Position numbers and translations under genes: made by a program
In this document: piece by piece, positions 44,950-57,364 of the stretch
Position numbering within the stretch: position 1 is the first letter of the stretch
Layout: each line of letters starts with the position of its first letter
Notes under the pieces: model-generated
Databases searched by the model: none
Told to the model about the DNA's origin: nothing
What the model saw: the letters and a program-made list of their open reading frames with translations, nothing else
Assembly: GCF_025698545.1 (NCBI RefSeq)
Contig: NC_068567.1
Location: 56,239,371 to 56,303,370, forward strand
Origin: Gossypium raimondii
Taxonomy: Eukaryota > Streptophyta > Magnoliopsida > Malvales > Malvaceae
DNA length: 64,000 nt
Direction of reading: 5' to 3'

Positions 44950-47360
44950 TTTAATTTGTTTGACCCTACTTTTTTATTGGTTAATAAGTTTAATATTAAT
45001 ATTTTTTTGTTAATTTATCTTTATTTTTTGAGTTAAATTTGGATCTTTCAAAAAAAAGGCAAATCACCTTTTTTTTATGAGAATACTGATTAAAACATTA
45101 ATTTTTAACAATATTAATGTGACAACTTGTGTACAATCTATGTATACTTTATGCTAATATGACACTATTTGTTTTATATGTTGCTCCAACAAATAATTTA
45201 AAAGTTCATAAAATTTAAAAAAATAGCATAAATATCGTGAATTATCATGAGAGCTATCATGCTTAAAATTGAACGTTGTAGTTAGTATTTTGTTAACAAA
45301 AACAACTTGATTCTTTTAAAATATTCTTGGTCAAATTTGACTGTTTTTAAAAGTTAAGGATCAAATTTAGTTAAAAAGAACAATGGTCAAATTGATCAAA
45401 TATGTAAAGATTAAGGTTAAATCTATCATTGTACCTTTTAAGGCATTTAACTGGACAATCTGCTTTTAAGTTTAGGTAAAATTATGACTATTTTGAAATT
45501 GAAATTGAAATTCTTTAATTTAATTTAACGTGATTTAATTTTTTATAATATAATTAATATTGTTAAATATTTCAATTAAAAGGTAATGAAAAAATGTTAG
45601 CATGATGAGTTGGAAATGATATTTTTAAGCAAAAGTTGACATCAACAACCTTCTTTTAAGATTAAATTATGTTATATAAACAAAATTCCAAAATTAGAAA
45701 CTGATGTTAAATTTAGAAACCAAAAATATGAAACCCGAATTACACCCTAATACATAAATGACCCACAAGTGTGACCCAATAATGAAAACCCCATACCCAT
45801 ATCCCATAATAACAACCCAAATACCTCTGATCTGCACATATATGCTCCTCCTATCAACCTTCAACTGTTCAAAGTTCAGTCCCAAAAATATAAATTAAAA
45901 ATTTGAAATGTGTTATCTAATTTAGAAAAAAATATATCTATGCGTTGAATTTTCGGTTGATTTTACAATTTAGTAACGTTGTTAACACTATATACCATAA
46001 TAAAACACATATTGTTAGTTCAAGTACCACATTGGATATTTTATAAAAAGTACAAGTACCATGATAAAACATATATTGATAGTTCAGTAGATCTCGAGCC
46101 AACCCGAATTCAATTTAAACAATAAAAAATATTTTAGAATTTAAATTTAATTATGAAATATCAATTAAAATATTTTTTAATTTTTTAATAGTAAAATGTG
46201 CTTTTTGGATGGGCCAATCCGAACACAGGGTTGTGCATGAAAACTTTTTTAGAACCGAGCTTCAACTCAACCCATGAACGGCTCTATAGTTTAGGTACCA
46301 CATTAAGCATTTTATAAAAGTATAAGTACCAAATGTGACATCATCTCTGTAAATAAATACAAATTATAATCAACAACATAAACAATTATTTTATAAATTA
46401 TAACAACAAAATTAAATATTTAAATTAGCTTTGACAGGGTTCTAACAATTTTTTAATCGGTTTGATTGGTCGGATTAAGAAATCGAAGTTTAATCGGTTT
46501 AATTATTGGTTCAACCAATTTATAGTGATTCTCAATTTAGTTGGCTTAATGTCACTCTCTAGATTGGTTCTCGATTCAAGTAACTGGTTTAGTCCGATTC
46601 AAACGTCATTGATGACTATGTTTGATAAAATGAAAAAATTGGTAGCTGCTGAATTATGTGTTTCCTGATGGAGCGGAGTTTTAAAGGGTCAAAAAGCGGA
46701 GCTCCCCCAAAAAAGGCAGCTCCTTGAATTTCAAGCTTCCGACCATTAAACATCTAAAGTCTTCCTTCAACATTACTTAAAACAAAGGAGTAATCACTAC
46801 CATGTCTTCCTAACTAACTAATCATCTCATCTCATTCCTATCAACCTCTTAACCTTTGCCACATGCAATCATGCTAAATTTCTAATATAAATATTGAAAT
46901 TTCATTCTTTAAATATATATATTTTTTATACAATATCTAGAATTACTCATAATCCTTCCCCAACCCTTAAAATAGGAAGATAATATGCTTCAACGCACTC
47001 GAACTCATGTTCTCTTGTACTGACAAGAATGCCAATGTCAATCGAGCTAAAATTCAATCAACTGATTCTTCAAATATTTAAAAATGTAGCATAAATATGT
47101 TTAACTAATTTAACTGAAACATTCCAAATCTTCCTTTCCCACTACCCTTTGATGAAAGTAAAAGGAAAAGGAGCCTAAATAAAAGAAAGTTATACGAAGC
47201 ATGATCTCTTTATTGACCGATGAAAATCAAAGATTTTAGGTGTCTCAATTGCTGGACATTCACATGCCCCATGCCCTACTTGTCATCATTATTTTCTTCC
47301 CCCACTTCTTTTTCTTTCCTCAATCGGCGCATAATTTCCCGCCCATCACCACGCCAACCA
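44950..47360. other. Intergenic region with repeat remnants
   Basis: No gene is supported until the E6-like promoter. At 45,965-46,090 and 46,285-46,345 there are 'aagtaccacattggatattttataaaaagtac' phrases related to the tandem repeat at 57.4 kb. At 46,440-46,610 there are CGGTTT/AAACCG-like phrases of a MITE remnant. A SINE copy lies at 46,929-47,055. Confidence 0.45.
46929..47055 (-). mobile_element. tRNA-derived SINE copy 2
   Basis: On the minus strand the order is TAGCTCGATTGAC (A-box-like), GAGTTCGAGTGC (B-box-like), GTTGAAGCA, TTATCTTCC, GGGTTGGGGAAGGATTATG, then CTAGATATTGTAT. It is the best preserved head of the three copies in this window. The A and B boxes are spaced as in a tRNA gene. 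Confidence 0.68.
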
Positions 47361-47362
47361 TC

Positions 47363-47371
47363 TCTATAAAA
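47363..47371 (+). promoter_or_regulatory. TATA box of the E6-like gene
   Basis: TCTATAAAA lies 69 bases before the ATG at 47440, a normal distance for a plant gene with a short leader. The strong match suits a highly expressed gene. Confidence 0.7.
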
Positions 47372-47439
47372 CAAACTTGGTCACTAATGGTAGCTTCCCA
47401 CCATCAACTTACACTTGTATTTCCTCTAATTTTCTTACT

Positions 47440-48186
47440 ATGGCTTCCTTTGCAAACCACATTGTTTTATTCTTCTTTCTGCTGTTTTCTTCTTCTGTCC
47501 AGATTCAAGCTAGGGAGAGCAAGTTCTTTAGCAAGATCTTCCACCTTGGGGCCAAAATTTCTCCTCTAGTGGTACCTACACCAACGCCAGCACCAGCACC
47601 AGCACCAGCATCGGCGCCGGCACTAGCACCGACAGTGGCACCTGCAACGGCACCGGCTAACATTGGTATCCAAGATCCTTATTATGGCCTCTATGGTCAT
47701 GGCTCTGGCATGTTTCCCCCTGCAAAAGAGGGTGTCACCACTAGCAACACTCCCACCGCTTTTGAAAACGATCTTTTCGCCGAGGAACTTGCGGATGAAA
47801 AATACGAGAGCGGCTACGAGAAAAACAACTACTATTACAACAACAACAACAACAACAACAATGGCTACACTCTCAGCAGCTACAACAACAATGGCTACAG
47901 CGGGAACTACAACACCAATGGCTACAATGACAACTACAACAACAATGGGTATGAGACAGAGAGACAAGGAATGAGTGACACCAGATTTGTAGAAGGTGGT
48001 AAGTATTATCACAATATGAAGAATGAGAATTACTACCCTAATGGATATGAGTTTTCATCAAGCAAGGGTACTAAAAATGAAGGTTACTATGGGAATACAG
48101 AGAACTCCAATGAGTTCAACTCCATGGAAGAGTTTCAGAACAAGGAAGATCAGTACATGGAGAGGCAAGAAGAGTATGTGCCCTAG
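47440..48186 (+). CDS. E6-like secreted protein (cotton fibre E6 family)
   Basis: The gene is intronless and encodes 248 residues. The ATG at 47440 starts a signal peptide (MASFANHIVLFFFLLF..., cleaved near residue 25, ARES). Residues 46-73 are a Pro/Ala-rich run of PAPAPA type, like arabinogalactan proteins. The family motif YYGLYGHGSG is at 81-90. A Tyr/Asn-rich region with poly-Asn repeats follows. The second family motif QGMSDTRFVEGGKYYHNMK comes next, and the end is acidic (EEFQNKED...EEYVP). E6 proteins are abundant in elongating cotton fibres and are secreted to the cell wall; their biochemical role is not known. An upstream in-frame ATG at 47377 would bury the signal peptide, so I reject it. 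The Pro/Ala block is an addition compared with the E6 I remember. Confidence 0.87.
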   Translation: MASFANHIVLFFFLLFSSSVQIQARESKFFSKIFHLGAKISPLVVPTPTPAPAPAPASAPALAPTVAPATAPANIGIQDPYYGLYGHGSGMFPPAKEGVTTSNTPTAFENDLFAEELADEKYESGYEKNNYYYNNNNNNNNGYTLSSYNNNGYSGNYNTNGYNDNYNNNGYETERQGMSDTRFVEGGKYYHNMKNENYYPNGYEFSSSKGTKNEGYYGNTENSNEFNSMEEFQNKEDQYMERQEEYVP

Positions 48187-49440
48187 ATATTTGATTATCA
48201 TGATTCAAGAATGTAAAAGGAAAAAGGAGTTTGAGATATATAGTGGTTCATATATTTAAAGATGGGGAAGATTGAAGTTTATGAAGTCTTTCCTGTGTTT
48301 TATTATTTTATAGCCTTCACTTGTGTTTGCACAATATTTCATGCTTTACAAATCAAAATGGATCCAAGACTATACAGTTTCACATTTTGGACTTAATTTT
48401 AATTATTCTTGCAAGAGCTTACTATTATTTGGTCTGATTCAAATCAAAGAATCATTGGTGTTGCTAAAATTTCAGAATCCAAATGACCCCAAAATTTATT
48501 ATGTGGTAAATTTCTTCTGTTCCATTCCAGTTCCAGGCTACCATTGAAGAATAATTCTATTTAGGTGGGGTGGTATTTAAGTAAAATCTTATCAAGTGAT
48601 CATTTCAATATTCAAATTTAATTTAAATGTTTGGAGAAAAAATTATGGTTAACATATATTATAATTTATAAGAAGAAAAAGAAAAATTTGTGCACCTACT
48701 TAAAACATATAAACTAATGTGGTAAAAGTACTATAGAGTCCCCTGTACTAGAAGTTGGATTGCATTTTGTCCCCTTTATTTAACAAATGAACAAATTAGT
48801 CCATGTACGTTAGGTCAAAGAGCAAATTGGTCCTTTTATTAAAAATTTCATCCATTTTTTGTTGTTAAAAACTGGTTTTTGTATATCAACATAAGGTACA
48901 CGTGGCATACCATATGTCACTATCTGATTATTCTATCAATCACGTTAATTTTTAACAGTACAAATAGATGAAATTTTTAACATAAAGCTCTTTGATCTAA
49001 TATATAGGATTAATTTGCTCATTTTTTTAGTAGATGAGACAAAATGCAAACTAATGCTCAATAGACAAAGTCGCACCTCATTTTAATAGGATGTAAAAGG
49101 ACATGATCTACTCTCCAATTCCTATTGAAAGCTAGCTTGATTTCAAAGTGTAGGAACTAGATTGATTAAAATATGTTATTATTATTTTGTTAAATTCAAG
49201 TTCATTAGAACATTATTTTTTAGTTACACGATTATTAAGTGAATTTTTTTCTTATTTTAAAAATTCAATTAATAAATTTAACAAAAACAATTAACGGTGA
49301 TAATAAGTAGACTTAAATTTTGAAATCTAAAAAAATAGAAATTAAATTTCTAAAACTGAAAATATAAAAACTAAATTTGAAATTTATGAGAAGTAGGAAT
49401 ACCTGTGAATATTTTAACCAACCCCACAAAGTAGGGATAA
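48187..49440. other. 3' flank of the E6-like gene, then MITE
   Basis: The first 300 bases are likely the 3' UTR and flank of the E6-like gene. A MITE at 48,719-49,070 is listed separately. The rest is AT-rich with no supported gene. Confidence 0.4.
48719..49070. mobile_element. MITE, best copy of a three-copy family
   Basis: Inverted ends carry GGATTGCATTTTGTCC and, on the right, GACAAAATGCAAAC. Inner inverted phrases are 'acgttaggtcaaagagc' and 'gctctttgatctaatat'. A GGTACACGTGGCATACC core lies in the middle. It is about 350 bp and non-coding. Degenerate relatives lie at 18,719-19,008 and 20,579-20,684. Confidence 0.7.
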
Positions 49441-49798
49441 TTTTTTTTTGAATAATTGACTGGGGTATTATAATATATAAAAGAAAACACAAGAAAACAG
49501 CCCATAACATTGCTGGGCTGGTCTAAAAACAAAGGCATAGTCGCAAATTAAAACAACCCATAAACCAACCGACTAAAATGTTCGGACTTTAAAAACCTAA
49601 TTAAATAACAAATAAAATAAAAAAGCATAAAACCAACCGTCATTTCCCCAGTCACTTCAAACAGCCTGTATCCATTACTCTTCTAGACTTTTCATTTCAA
49701 AAGAACATCAGGTCTGTTTCAAAAAGATAGCAACAACTTCCAAGAAATCTCCTTCTTTGCTTTCTTTTACCATTTCATTTTTTCTTCCTCGTCTCTCT

Positions 49799-52700
49799 TC
49801 AATCTGGATTTTGTGCTCGTCTTTCTTCTGGAACTATCAGGTATACCTCTTCCCCTTTTGTAAGTGCATCTTTTGCGAGAATATGAGCTTGGCCATTTTC
49901 TGTTCTTTGAATAAATCTGAAAGCAATTTCCTGAAAACGAGATCTATTACTCTGAATATCATGAATAATCACCCCGATAACAGATTTGTCCCTTGTTGTT
50001 GATTGACATTTGTGAATAAGCTTTTTGAATCCCTCATAATCGTGGTGATTCTATCCCCATGCGATACCTAACTTGGTTGCCTCCAAACATGCATATGCTT
50101 GACAACAAGCGGAGATGAAATGTTGAAGTGCAAAGTTGACTTTGAGGCTCTAATCGCACCATCTTGATCCCGAACAACCATTCCTGACGCCGATCTAAAT
50201 TTCCTGATATCAAAGGCTGCATCAAACTGTATTATCTCCCTTGATGTATCTCTGCCTCGTCCTGCAGCTTCAGTAGACGCGTGAGAAATCCTACTTCCCC
50301 TACTTCCTTCAAGTTCCATTAGACAACTCTGTATTTTCTGTGAAAGATCTAATCCTGATATGGCTTTCTTCTCATGTATAATATGATTCCGCGAGCCCCA
50401 TAAAACCCATAGAGCACAACAAAACAATCGAGTCTGCTCCTTTGTTCCTTTATCAAAGACCCAGGTGAGCCAACTCCAGACATTCTGACTTGTATATTCT
50501 GTTACCCACGTCATATTGAGTCTAATCCATACTTCCATGCTTACAGGACATTTTCGAAACACATGATGGCTATCTTCCTCCTCAGATTCGCAACGAGGGC
50601 ATCTGGAGTTTGCAGTTACTCTTTTATATTTCAGATTAGCCAGGGATGGGATATAGTTCCAGGAAATCCTCCATATAAGGATTAAAATCTTTTGTGGTAG
50701 TTGTAAATTCCATAGGTTCTTGTAAAATTCTTTAGTTTCGGTCTGTACTAAATAATTATTAGGCTTCAGACTAGCTTCTTGTAATAGTTTGTATGCGCTC
50801 CGAACTGAGAACTCACCTGATTGTTCACCTTTCCACACCTGCATGTCTTCACAGTCTATTCTTGCTAGAGGAATCTGCAGAATTCTCTAGGTGACATCCC
50901 TTTGGAAGGTAGTTGTAATTGTTTCTACTTTCCACGTCTTGGTTGTGCTATCAATTAGGTCTGATACTAAGTTTAACCCTTCATTTGTTTCTATGTTCTG
51001 CCATATCTCAGGTTCAATCCCTGGTATCCATCGATCATTCCAAATGGATATTGCGGTTCCTGCCCCCACTCTCCATCTTAGCCCTTTGAGAAGGGTTCCT
51101 TTCGCTGCCCAAATGCTCCTCTAGGTAAGAGATGGTAAGTTTCCCAACTGTGCATTTAGATAACTCGTCCGTGGATAATATTTAGCTTTAAGCACTCTTG
51201 CTAAAAGGGAATCTGGATAATTTATTAAACGCCATCCCTGCTTGGCTAATAAGGCGATATTAAACTGACTAAGCTTTCGGAAACCCATTCCTCCGTTTTC
51301 CTTTAAAAGACAAAGGTTTTTCCACGAGCACCAATGTATACCCCCTTTTCCACGACCTTTCTGCCACCAATATTTTGCAACAATACTTTCTAGATCTTCG
51401 CATATTGATTTTGGTAATAAAAAACATGTCATTGAATATGTCGGTATGGCTTGAAGAACAGCTTTTATGAAAACCTCTTTTCCCCCTTGTGACAAAAACC
51501 GGTTACTCCAATTCTCAATACGCTTCTTCAATCTATCTTTCAAGACCCCAAAAGATTGTTTCTTTTTTCGTCCAACCATATTCGGCAAACCCAAATAACG
51601 TTCCGGCTCATCTGAAATTCGAACACCCAGCAAATGTACAACTGAACTTCTTTCTTCATCTGAAGTGTTTTTACTAAAGAAAACGGTAGATTTAGCAAAA
51701 TTCACACATTGACCCGAACATCGCTTATACTCCTTCAGGATCTCCTTAATTGCTGTAGCTCCTTTTCTTGACGCTTCCCCGAATAAAATGCAGTCATCTG
51801 CAAATAATAAGTGTGTCACATGTGGGCCACTTCTGCTTGCCTTGACTCCTTTAATTGCCCCATTATTTAAAGCTATTCTCATCAGACTAGATAATCCCTC
51901 TCCACAAATTAGAAACAGAAATGGACTCAGTGGATCCCCTTGTCTCAGTCCCCTTTTTGGATTGAAAGTTTCACCTATACTACCGTTGACCACAACTTGA
52001 TAAGAGACGGTCGACATACAATTCATAAGAGAATCAATCCATTTTGTGGCAAAACCCATCCTCAGTATTATTTCCCGAATAAAATCCCATTCAACCCTAT
52101 CGTAGGCTTTACTCATGTCAAGTTTAACTGCCATAAAACCCTTCTTCCCTGTTCTTTTTTGTTTCAGTGTATGTAATAATTCATAGGCCAGCAATACATT
52201 GTCTGAAATTAATCTTCCCGGTACAAAAGCACTTTGGGCACTGTCAATGCATTTATCGATAATCCCTCTAAATCTATTTGCAATAGCCTTAGCCATGATT
52301 TTATAAATAACATTACATAAACTGATCGGCCTAAAATGCGTCATATTAACAGGGTCATTATTTTTGAAATAAGAACAATATGCGTTAAATTGATTGAACT
52401 AACCTCCATTCCGCCATTTAAATGAAGTAAACAAAATGCCATAACCTCCTCTCCAATGAAGTGCCAACATTTTTGATAAAATAGAGCCGGGAAGCCATCT
52501 TCACCGGGAGCCTTCGTGGGATAAATTTTAAATAATGCCTCTCTAACATCTTCTTTTGTATATGGTTCTGTAAGCTTTAGGTTATCTTCTTCAGCAACAC
52601 ATCGATCAATTCCCGTAAGTAAATTATCAAAATTCGCCTGATTGGCTGTATTAAATAAGTGCTGAAAGTAGGACCGTGCTATGCTTTCCATTTCTTGAAG

Positions 52701-53871
52701 GTCGTCTGTTACCACTCCGCAATCGCTTTGTAATTTGTGTATCGTATTTTTCCTCTTCCTTTGCGATGCTTGACTGTGAAAGAAGGCTGTATTCCTGTCA
52801 CCTAGTCTTAGCCAGTTTTGTCTTGCCCTTTGTTCCCAGTATCTTTCATCTTTTTCAATTTCAAAATTTAAATGAATCTTTGTATCAATCAGCTCAGCCA
52901 TATTACTATCGTCCCTTTCTTCTTCCATCAGTTTTAATAGCTTTGTTGATAAAAGATCTTTTTTCCCCTGCTTCCTTTTCCTTACTCGTCTCGCCCAGTC
53001 TTCCATTCCTGCTCTTAAGCTTTCCAATTTCTGTAAAAAACTCCCAGAAGCTGTTTCCCATATATGTTTGGCTTCATCCAGAAAAGAGTCTTCCAATATC
53101 CACCAGGCTTCAAATTTGAAATGGCTTTTCGGTCTTCGTTTATCTTCTTTAGCTGTGTTAATTAATAAAGGACAGTGATCAGAGAAAGAGTGAACCAGAT
53201 GTTGAACCTTCACCATAGGGAACATAGAAATCTAATTTTCGTTTGCTACACCCTTGTCCGGTCGTTCTTGTATGCATGTTTCCGGTAAATTACCTCTTTC
53301 CCATGTAAACCATCAACCAGAATATCCCACGTCAGTCAACTGGCAAAATTCTAAAGTTTCACGGAACATCTCCATTCTTTTTTCATCTCTCAACAAACCT
53401 CCTTTTTTTTTCAAAGCCGTACATAATCTCATTAAAATTTCCACACACAAACCAGGGGATTTCTTCATTTTTTCGGAGACTTTTCAGCACTGCCCATGAA
53501 TCTTCTCTATTGTGCGCATATGGTGACCCATAAAACCCAGTAAGTCGCCATGAAGTATCTCTTTCATCATCAGCCACCATCACGTCAATATGTCTTTTAG
53601 AGAAATTCTGGAGCGTAATATTAGTATCATTTTGCCACGCCAAACACAACCCTCCTCTAGTACCCTCTGAATCCACCTCTATACCATTCGCAAAACCACA
53701 TCTACGACGAATTCTTTCCATCCGATTTCTACAAAGCTTGGTCTCCATGAAGAAGACAATTTGGGGATTATAATTCTTCAGCGAATGCTGAAGTCTTCGA
53801 ACTGTCCGTGGATTGGGGAATCCACGGACATTCCAGCTTAGTATTTTCATTGTGTCCGGTCGGCTTGCCAT
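49799..53871 (-). pseudogene. LINE ORF2: endonuclease, reverse transcriptase, RNase H (broken)
   Basis: Pieces lie in order on the minus strand. The AP-type endonuclease runs 53871-53383 (MKILSWNVRG start, METKL box, FYGSPY). Its end and the linker to the polymerase are at 53225-52341, including the SDHCPLL motif. The reverse transcriptase is at 52344-51121 with FRPISLCNV, GLRQGDPLSPFLF and the catalytic FADD. A zinc-binding RVT domain (CPRCESEEE, HHVFRKCP) is at 50844-50300. RNase H starts near 50,250 (QFDAAFD) and trails to about 49,799. Frames change at least three times (near 53,390, 52,340 and 50,115), and stops interrupt the pieces. The intact enzyme would nick DNA and copy the LINE RNA at the target. 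ORF2 begins 25 bases upstream of the ORF1 stop. Confidence 0.88.
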
Positions 53872-54962
53872 TTGGCAGCCGTCGATGTTAAATGATTGAT
53901 TTCCACCACTTTCCTGCTTCTTACCATCAAACTGTCATTCTCTTTTCTTCCTGCACAATCTTCAATTTCCCTTCTAGATCTCTTTTTTCCTTCCTCTCCT
54001 ATGATAGCAACTTCCTCCAAGTCATGTTCCATCATAATACTTGTGGCATTTCCTTTTCCTTGGCCTACGCAGCATATACCTCCTTCCAGATTAAGACCAA
54101 GGATTGGATCAACAATCTTCCCAAATCTTAATTTTCCCCCTATCTTCTGTTTCTCCATTTGGACCTCTGTATTTTCTTCACCAAGACCTCCACTATCATC
54201 ATCTGTTTCCTCCCGTAACCAGATACTCTTCATTGATAGTGACCTTTGGGATTGTGCTCTGATAGAAAGATCCCATCCCAAATCTGCGATTTCTACTCCA
54301 ATATTCATTTTTGTTTCGCAGAACGAATCCCTATGGCCCAATATTCCACAGAAAAAACAAAAGAGTGACAATCTTTCATACTTAAAAGTGACGTATGAAC
54401 GTCTCTCCCCATATAAAATCTGTTTCCTCCTTTTCAAAGGACGCCTTACATCAATTTGGACCCTAATTCTCATAAAGTTCCTATTTTCTTTCCCCAAGTT
54501 TGAAACGTCATATTCCAAAAAATTCCCCAAAAAATTCCCCATCTGCATATCTAAATTTTCGAAATATAGGCCAATTGGCACCTCATGGATCTGAACCCAG
54601 AAAGGTGTGAAAACTAAAGGGACTTGTAACGGATCCTCTCCAACTTTCAATTTGTAAAGAATCAGCAGATGGTTGTTAAAGGTCTAAGGTGAACCCTTTA
54701 ACACCCTGTCCATATCCATAGCATGAAAAAATTGAAACAAAAACCTTCTTTCCCCCAGATCTCAAATTCGAACACCCCGAACCGGATGCCACAAGTTTGC
54801 CATTGTACTTTTCATAGCAGAAAAATGAATCATACTAGCTGTGAGAAAACATCCCACAAGTTGAAAAAACTCACCCTCTTTTTCCCGATTTGGATCTGTT
54901 GGTATGAGAATAGCATCCTCTTCTTCCTCATTGATTGACAAGTGGGCTAATTCATTCTCCAT
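53847..54962 (-). pseudogene. LINE ORF1: DUF4283-type nucleic-acid-binding protein (broken)
   Basis: Starting from the ATG at 54962 (MENELAHLSI), a single frame encodes the plant LINE ORF1 protein. An N-terminal DUF4283-like region contains FWVQIHEVPIGLYFENL. It is followed by a CCHC zinc knuckle (CFFCGILGHRDSFC) and a polar tail that ends at 53847. Two in-frame stops, a TGA near 54,763 and a TAG near 54,684, inactivate it; the latter sits where the family has Trp in a GSPW motif. The product normally binds LINE RNA. Confidence 0.82.
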
Positions 54963-55220
54963 CTTTTTCAGGTCACTACTATGGATCCACTTCCTGATGC
55001 GGTAGAAAAGACAACTGGGAAACACAGAAATCAAAGAACAAAAGTTCCACACGAACAAGAAAAACAAAGACTTCTACCAGCGGCGGCAGACAAAGAAAAA
55101 AAAATTGTTCCATTCCATTAAATTTTTTTTTGTTGTTGTTGGTTTTTTAAGTATTAACATAAAACAAGTAAAAAAAGCACAAAGGTATACATGTATTATT
55201 AAACAATATTAAATGGGATG

Positions 55221-55350
55221 TTGACTAAATCTTATTTCGGTTGGAACCGACATTGTTGACAGTGCAAGGTGCATGGATTTGAACACGTTGAAGTGTATTT
55301 ATCTTTTTATTTAAAGGTTAGGGTGTTATGGGAAGTTATAGTGTTGAGAT
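55221..55350 (+). mobile_element. tRNA-derived SINE copy 3 (degenerate)
   Basis: The copy has 'cggttggaaccgacattgttgacagtgcaagg', then GGATTTGAACACGTTGAAG (B-box region), 'tttatcttttta' and 'ggttagggtgttatggg'. The order matches copies 1 and 2, with more point changes. Confidence 0.55.
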
Positions 55351-57364
55351 CTAATGCTAGTAATGTAGTATTTTCGTTAAAGTATACTTGTATTTTTCGA
55401 ACAATTTAATTTAATAAAATATTTATTAATTACATTAATACCTTATGTATATTGTCCTTGATGTTTTTGCACATAAAGCAAAATGGAAGCAAATATTGAC
55501 TCACTGGTTATCTAATGTTTAACTAATATTAAGCGGTATTACATGATCGGATTGTAATACGGAAAAATAACTTGTATTAGTAGATGAACCTAAATACGTC
55601 ATTAGTTTAACTAAAAATGAGCAAACAAATTGAAAGACTAATATGTTATCTCTCAAGTACAATTAGGGAGATGTTTTATCTTGAGCATCGGACAAGACCC
55701 AAGTAGAATATATATTAAATCTATTTATGAATTTATTCACTTGTGACATTCATAGTGTGACTGAGTAGATGATGGACTATATATGTGACTCATATACATT
55801 AATGTAAGTAAAATATGAGTTCAAATAGATAAGAAAATGAAAGTTAATGCATTAGGTATATGGCTTCCATAGTGTGTAGCATCATTCACAATAGTGGAAT
55901 TCATAGTCCAACTAATGGGTAAATGATCCTCTCATCAGTATTACATTATAGATAGAAAGTAAATGTGGTTATGATTCATTTGTCATTGTTATAAATGACT
56001 TGATTACCATTTGATAGTAATTGGCTTTTCATGAAGAAAGATGTAATAGTCACCATGAGATCAAATAAGATTATATTAGGAAAAAAATTTTATCTAAAAG
56101 AGATTGAGGATATCCTATGAGGGTAACACACTTATGAAAATGTCATTGAACAAACATTTATTGAGTAGCTTTCGTAACAATATGCAATTAGGGAGAGCTC
56201 AATCATGATACTATAGTGAAATGACTTCATGACTGAATAAGTTTATAATTAATAGGCCAAAGACTGAAACTTAATTAGAAACTATTTGAGTCCTAATGAT
56301 ATATATCTAATCAATCCATCTACTAGCCCGTTGAAACAAAAAATGAATTACATATAGAACTAAATGAACAAAAATGATGAAGTCGGAGAAATGGATCGCT
56401 TTCATAAATAAATGTGTTTTCTCACTAAGTATAGAAATTACTTGAGATCTAACTTAAGATTTTCAATTTATTATTTAATTAATTATAATTAAATAATTGA
56501 AGTTTGAAAATAAAATTAAATTAATTAGTCATCATGAATCCATTGAATATTGAAATTAAATATATTTCATCATAGATTCTTTTACGTTAAAGTCGTCATG
56601 ACTTTAACGGAATTCTGATTTGGTTGAGAAACTTATTTAATTGAGAAATTATTTAAATTAATAATATTGATTTTGTAAATAGAAAACAAATACTGGGTTG
56701 AATTAAATTATAAAGTATTTAGTCAAAAGTTCAAGAAACACATATAATTAGACGAAATACATGAGAGGCCCTATTCCCCTCATTTTACATGTCAAGGGTG
56801 ACAACCCTAGTGTTTTTATCTAGGGTGTGCCACTGTCGTATTCTAGTTAGACTAAAAGAGTGTTATGCTATTAAATAAATATTATTTGTGTTATGCTTAT
56901 TCTACTAGGATTCTTTAATCTCTCCTTATAAATAGATGACATAAGTAGAACTATTAACACATAAGTTTCATATATTGTTATTTTGTTAGAAAGTAATGAA
57001 AATTTATTTTCTTAGAATAAATTTTATTTTCAGAAAATGATAATTTCTACCGATTTTATTGAGGGAATTACTTTCCTACTGAAACTAACAAATTATTTTT
57101 GGTTCTTGTTGTTCAAGCTCATACTCGACGCAATTTGCGATATGAGGAGAGAGAAGAAGTTCGTTCGGTTGAAAGCAAGAACATTTTGGATCTGTCTCGC
57201 ACAAAATATAAGTACCTTTCGGTAGAAAGTTTATTATTATAAATATCACAAATTGACTCGGTTTTAAAAATTTTTAAACTTCCGCTATAACAGTAAACTG
57301 TTTTCATAACCAAAATTTTTCAAGATATAGTCCATTGTATAAAAAATAATATTAAATAAGATAA

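Larger units (their letters stand above)
49441..55085 (-). mobile_element. Decayed L1-type LINE retrotransposon
   Basis: Read on the minus strand, the order is a 5' leader, ORF1, ORF2 (endonuclease, reverse transcriptase, zinc-binding domain, RNase H), a 3' UTR and a short poly(A) (the T run at 49441-49450). The order and the protein motifs are those of plant L1 LINEs with a C-terminal RNase H. Both ORFs are broken by stops and frameshifts, so the copy is inactive. No clear target duplication was found; only a short ACAAAG is shared by both flanks. Confidence 0.88.

Noticed and set aside
47623-48012. 129-codon Val-rich ORF on the minus strand
   Set aside because: It is the antisense shadow of the repetitive Asn/Tyr codons of the E6-like gene.
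53896-54594. 232-codon plus-strand ORF
   Set aside because: It lies opposite LINE ORF1 and is Ser/Phe/Pro-rich in the way antisense frames are.
49425-55100. Target-site duplication for the LINE
   Set aside because: Only ACAAAG is shared by both flanks, which is too short and misplaced to count.
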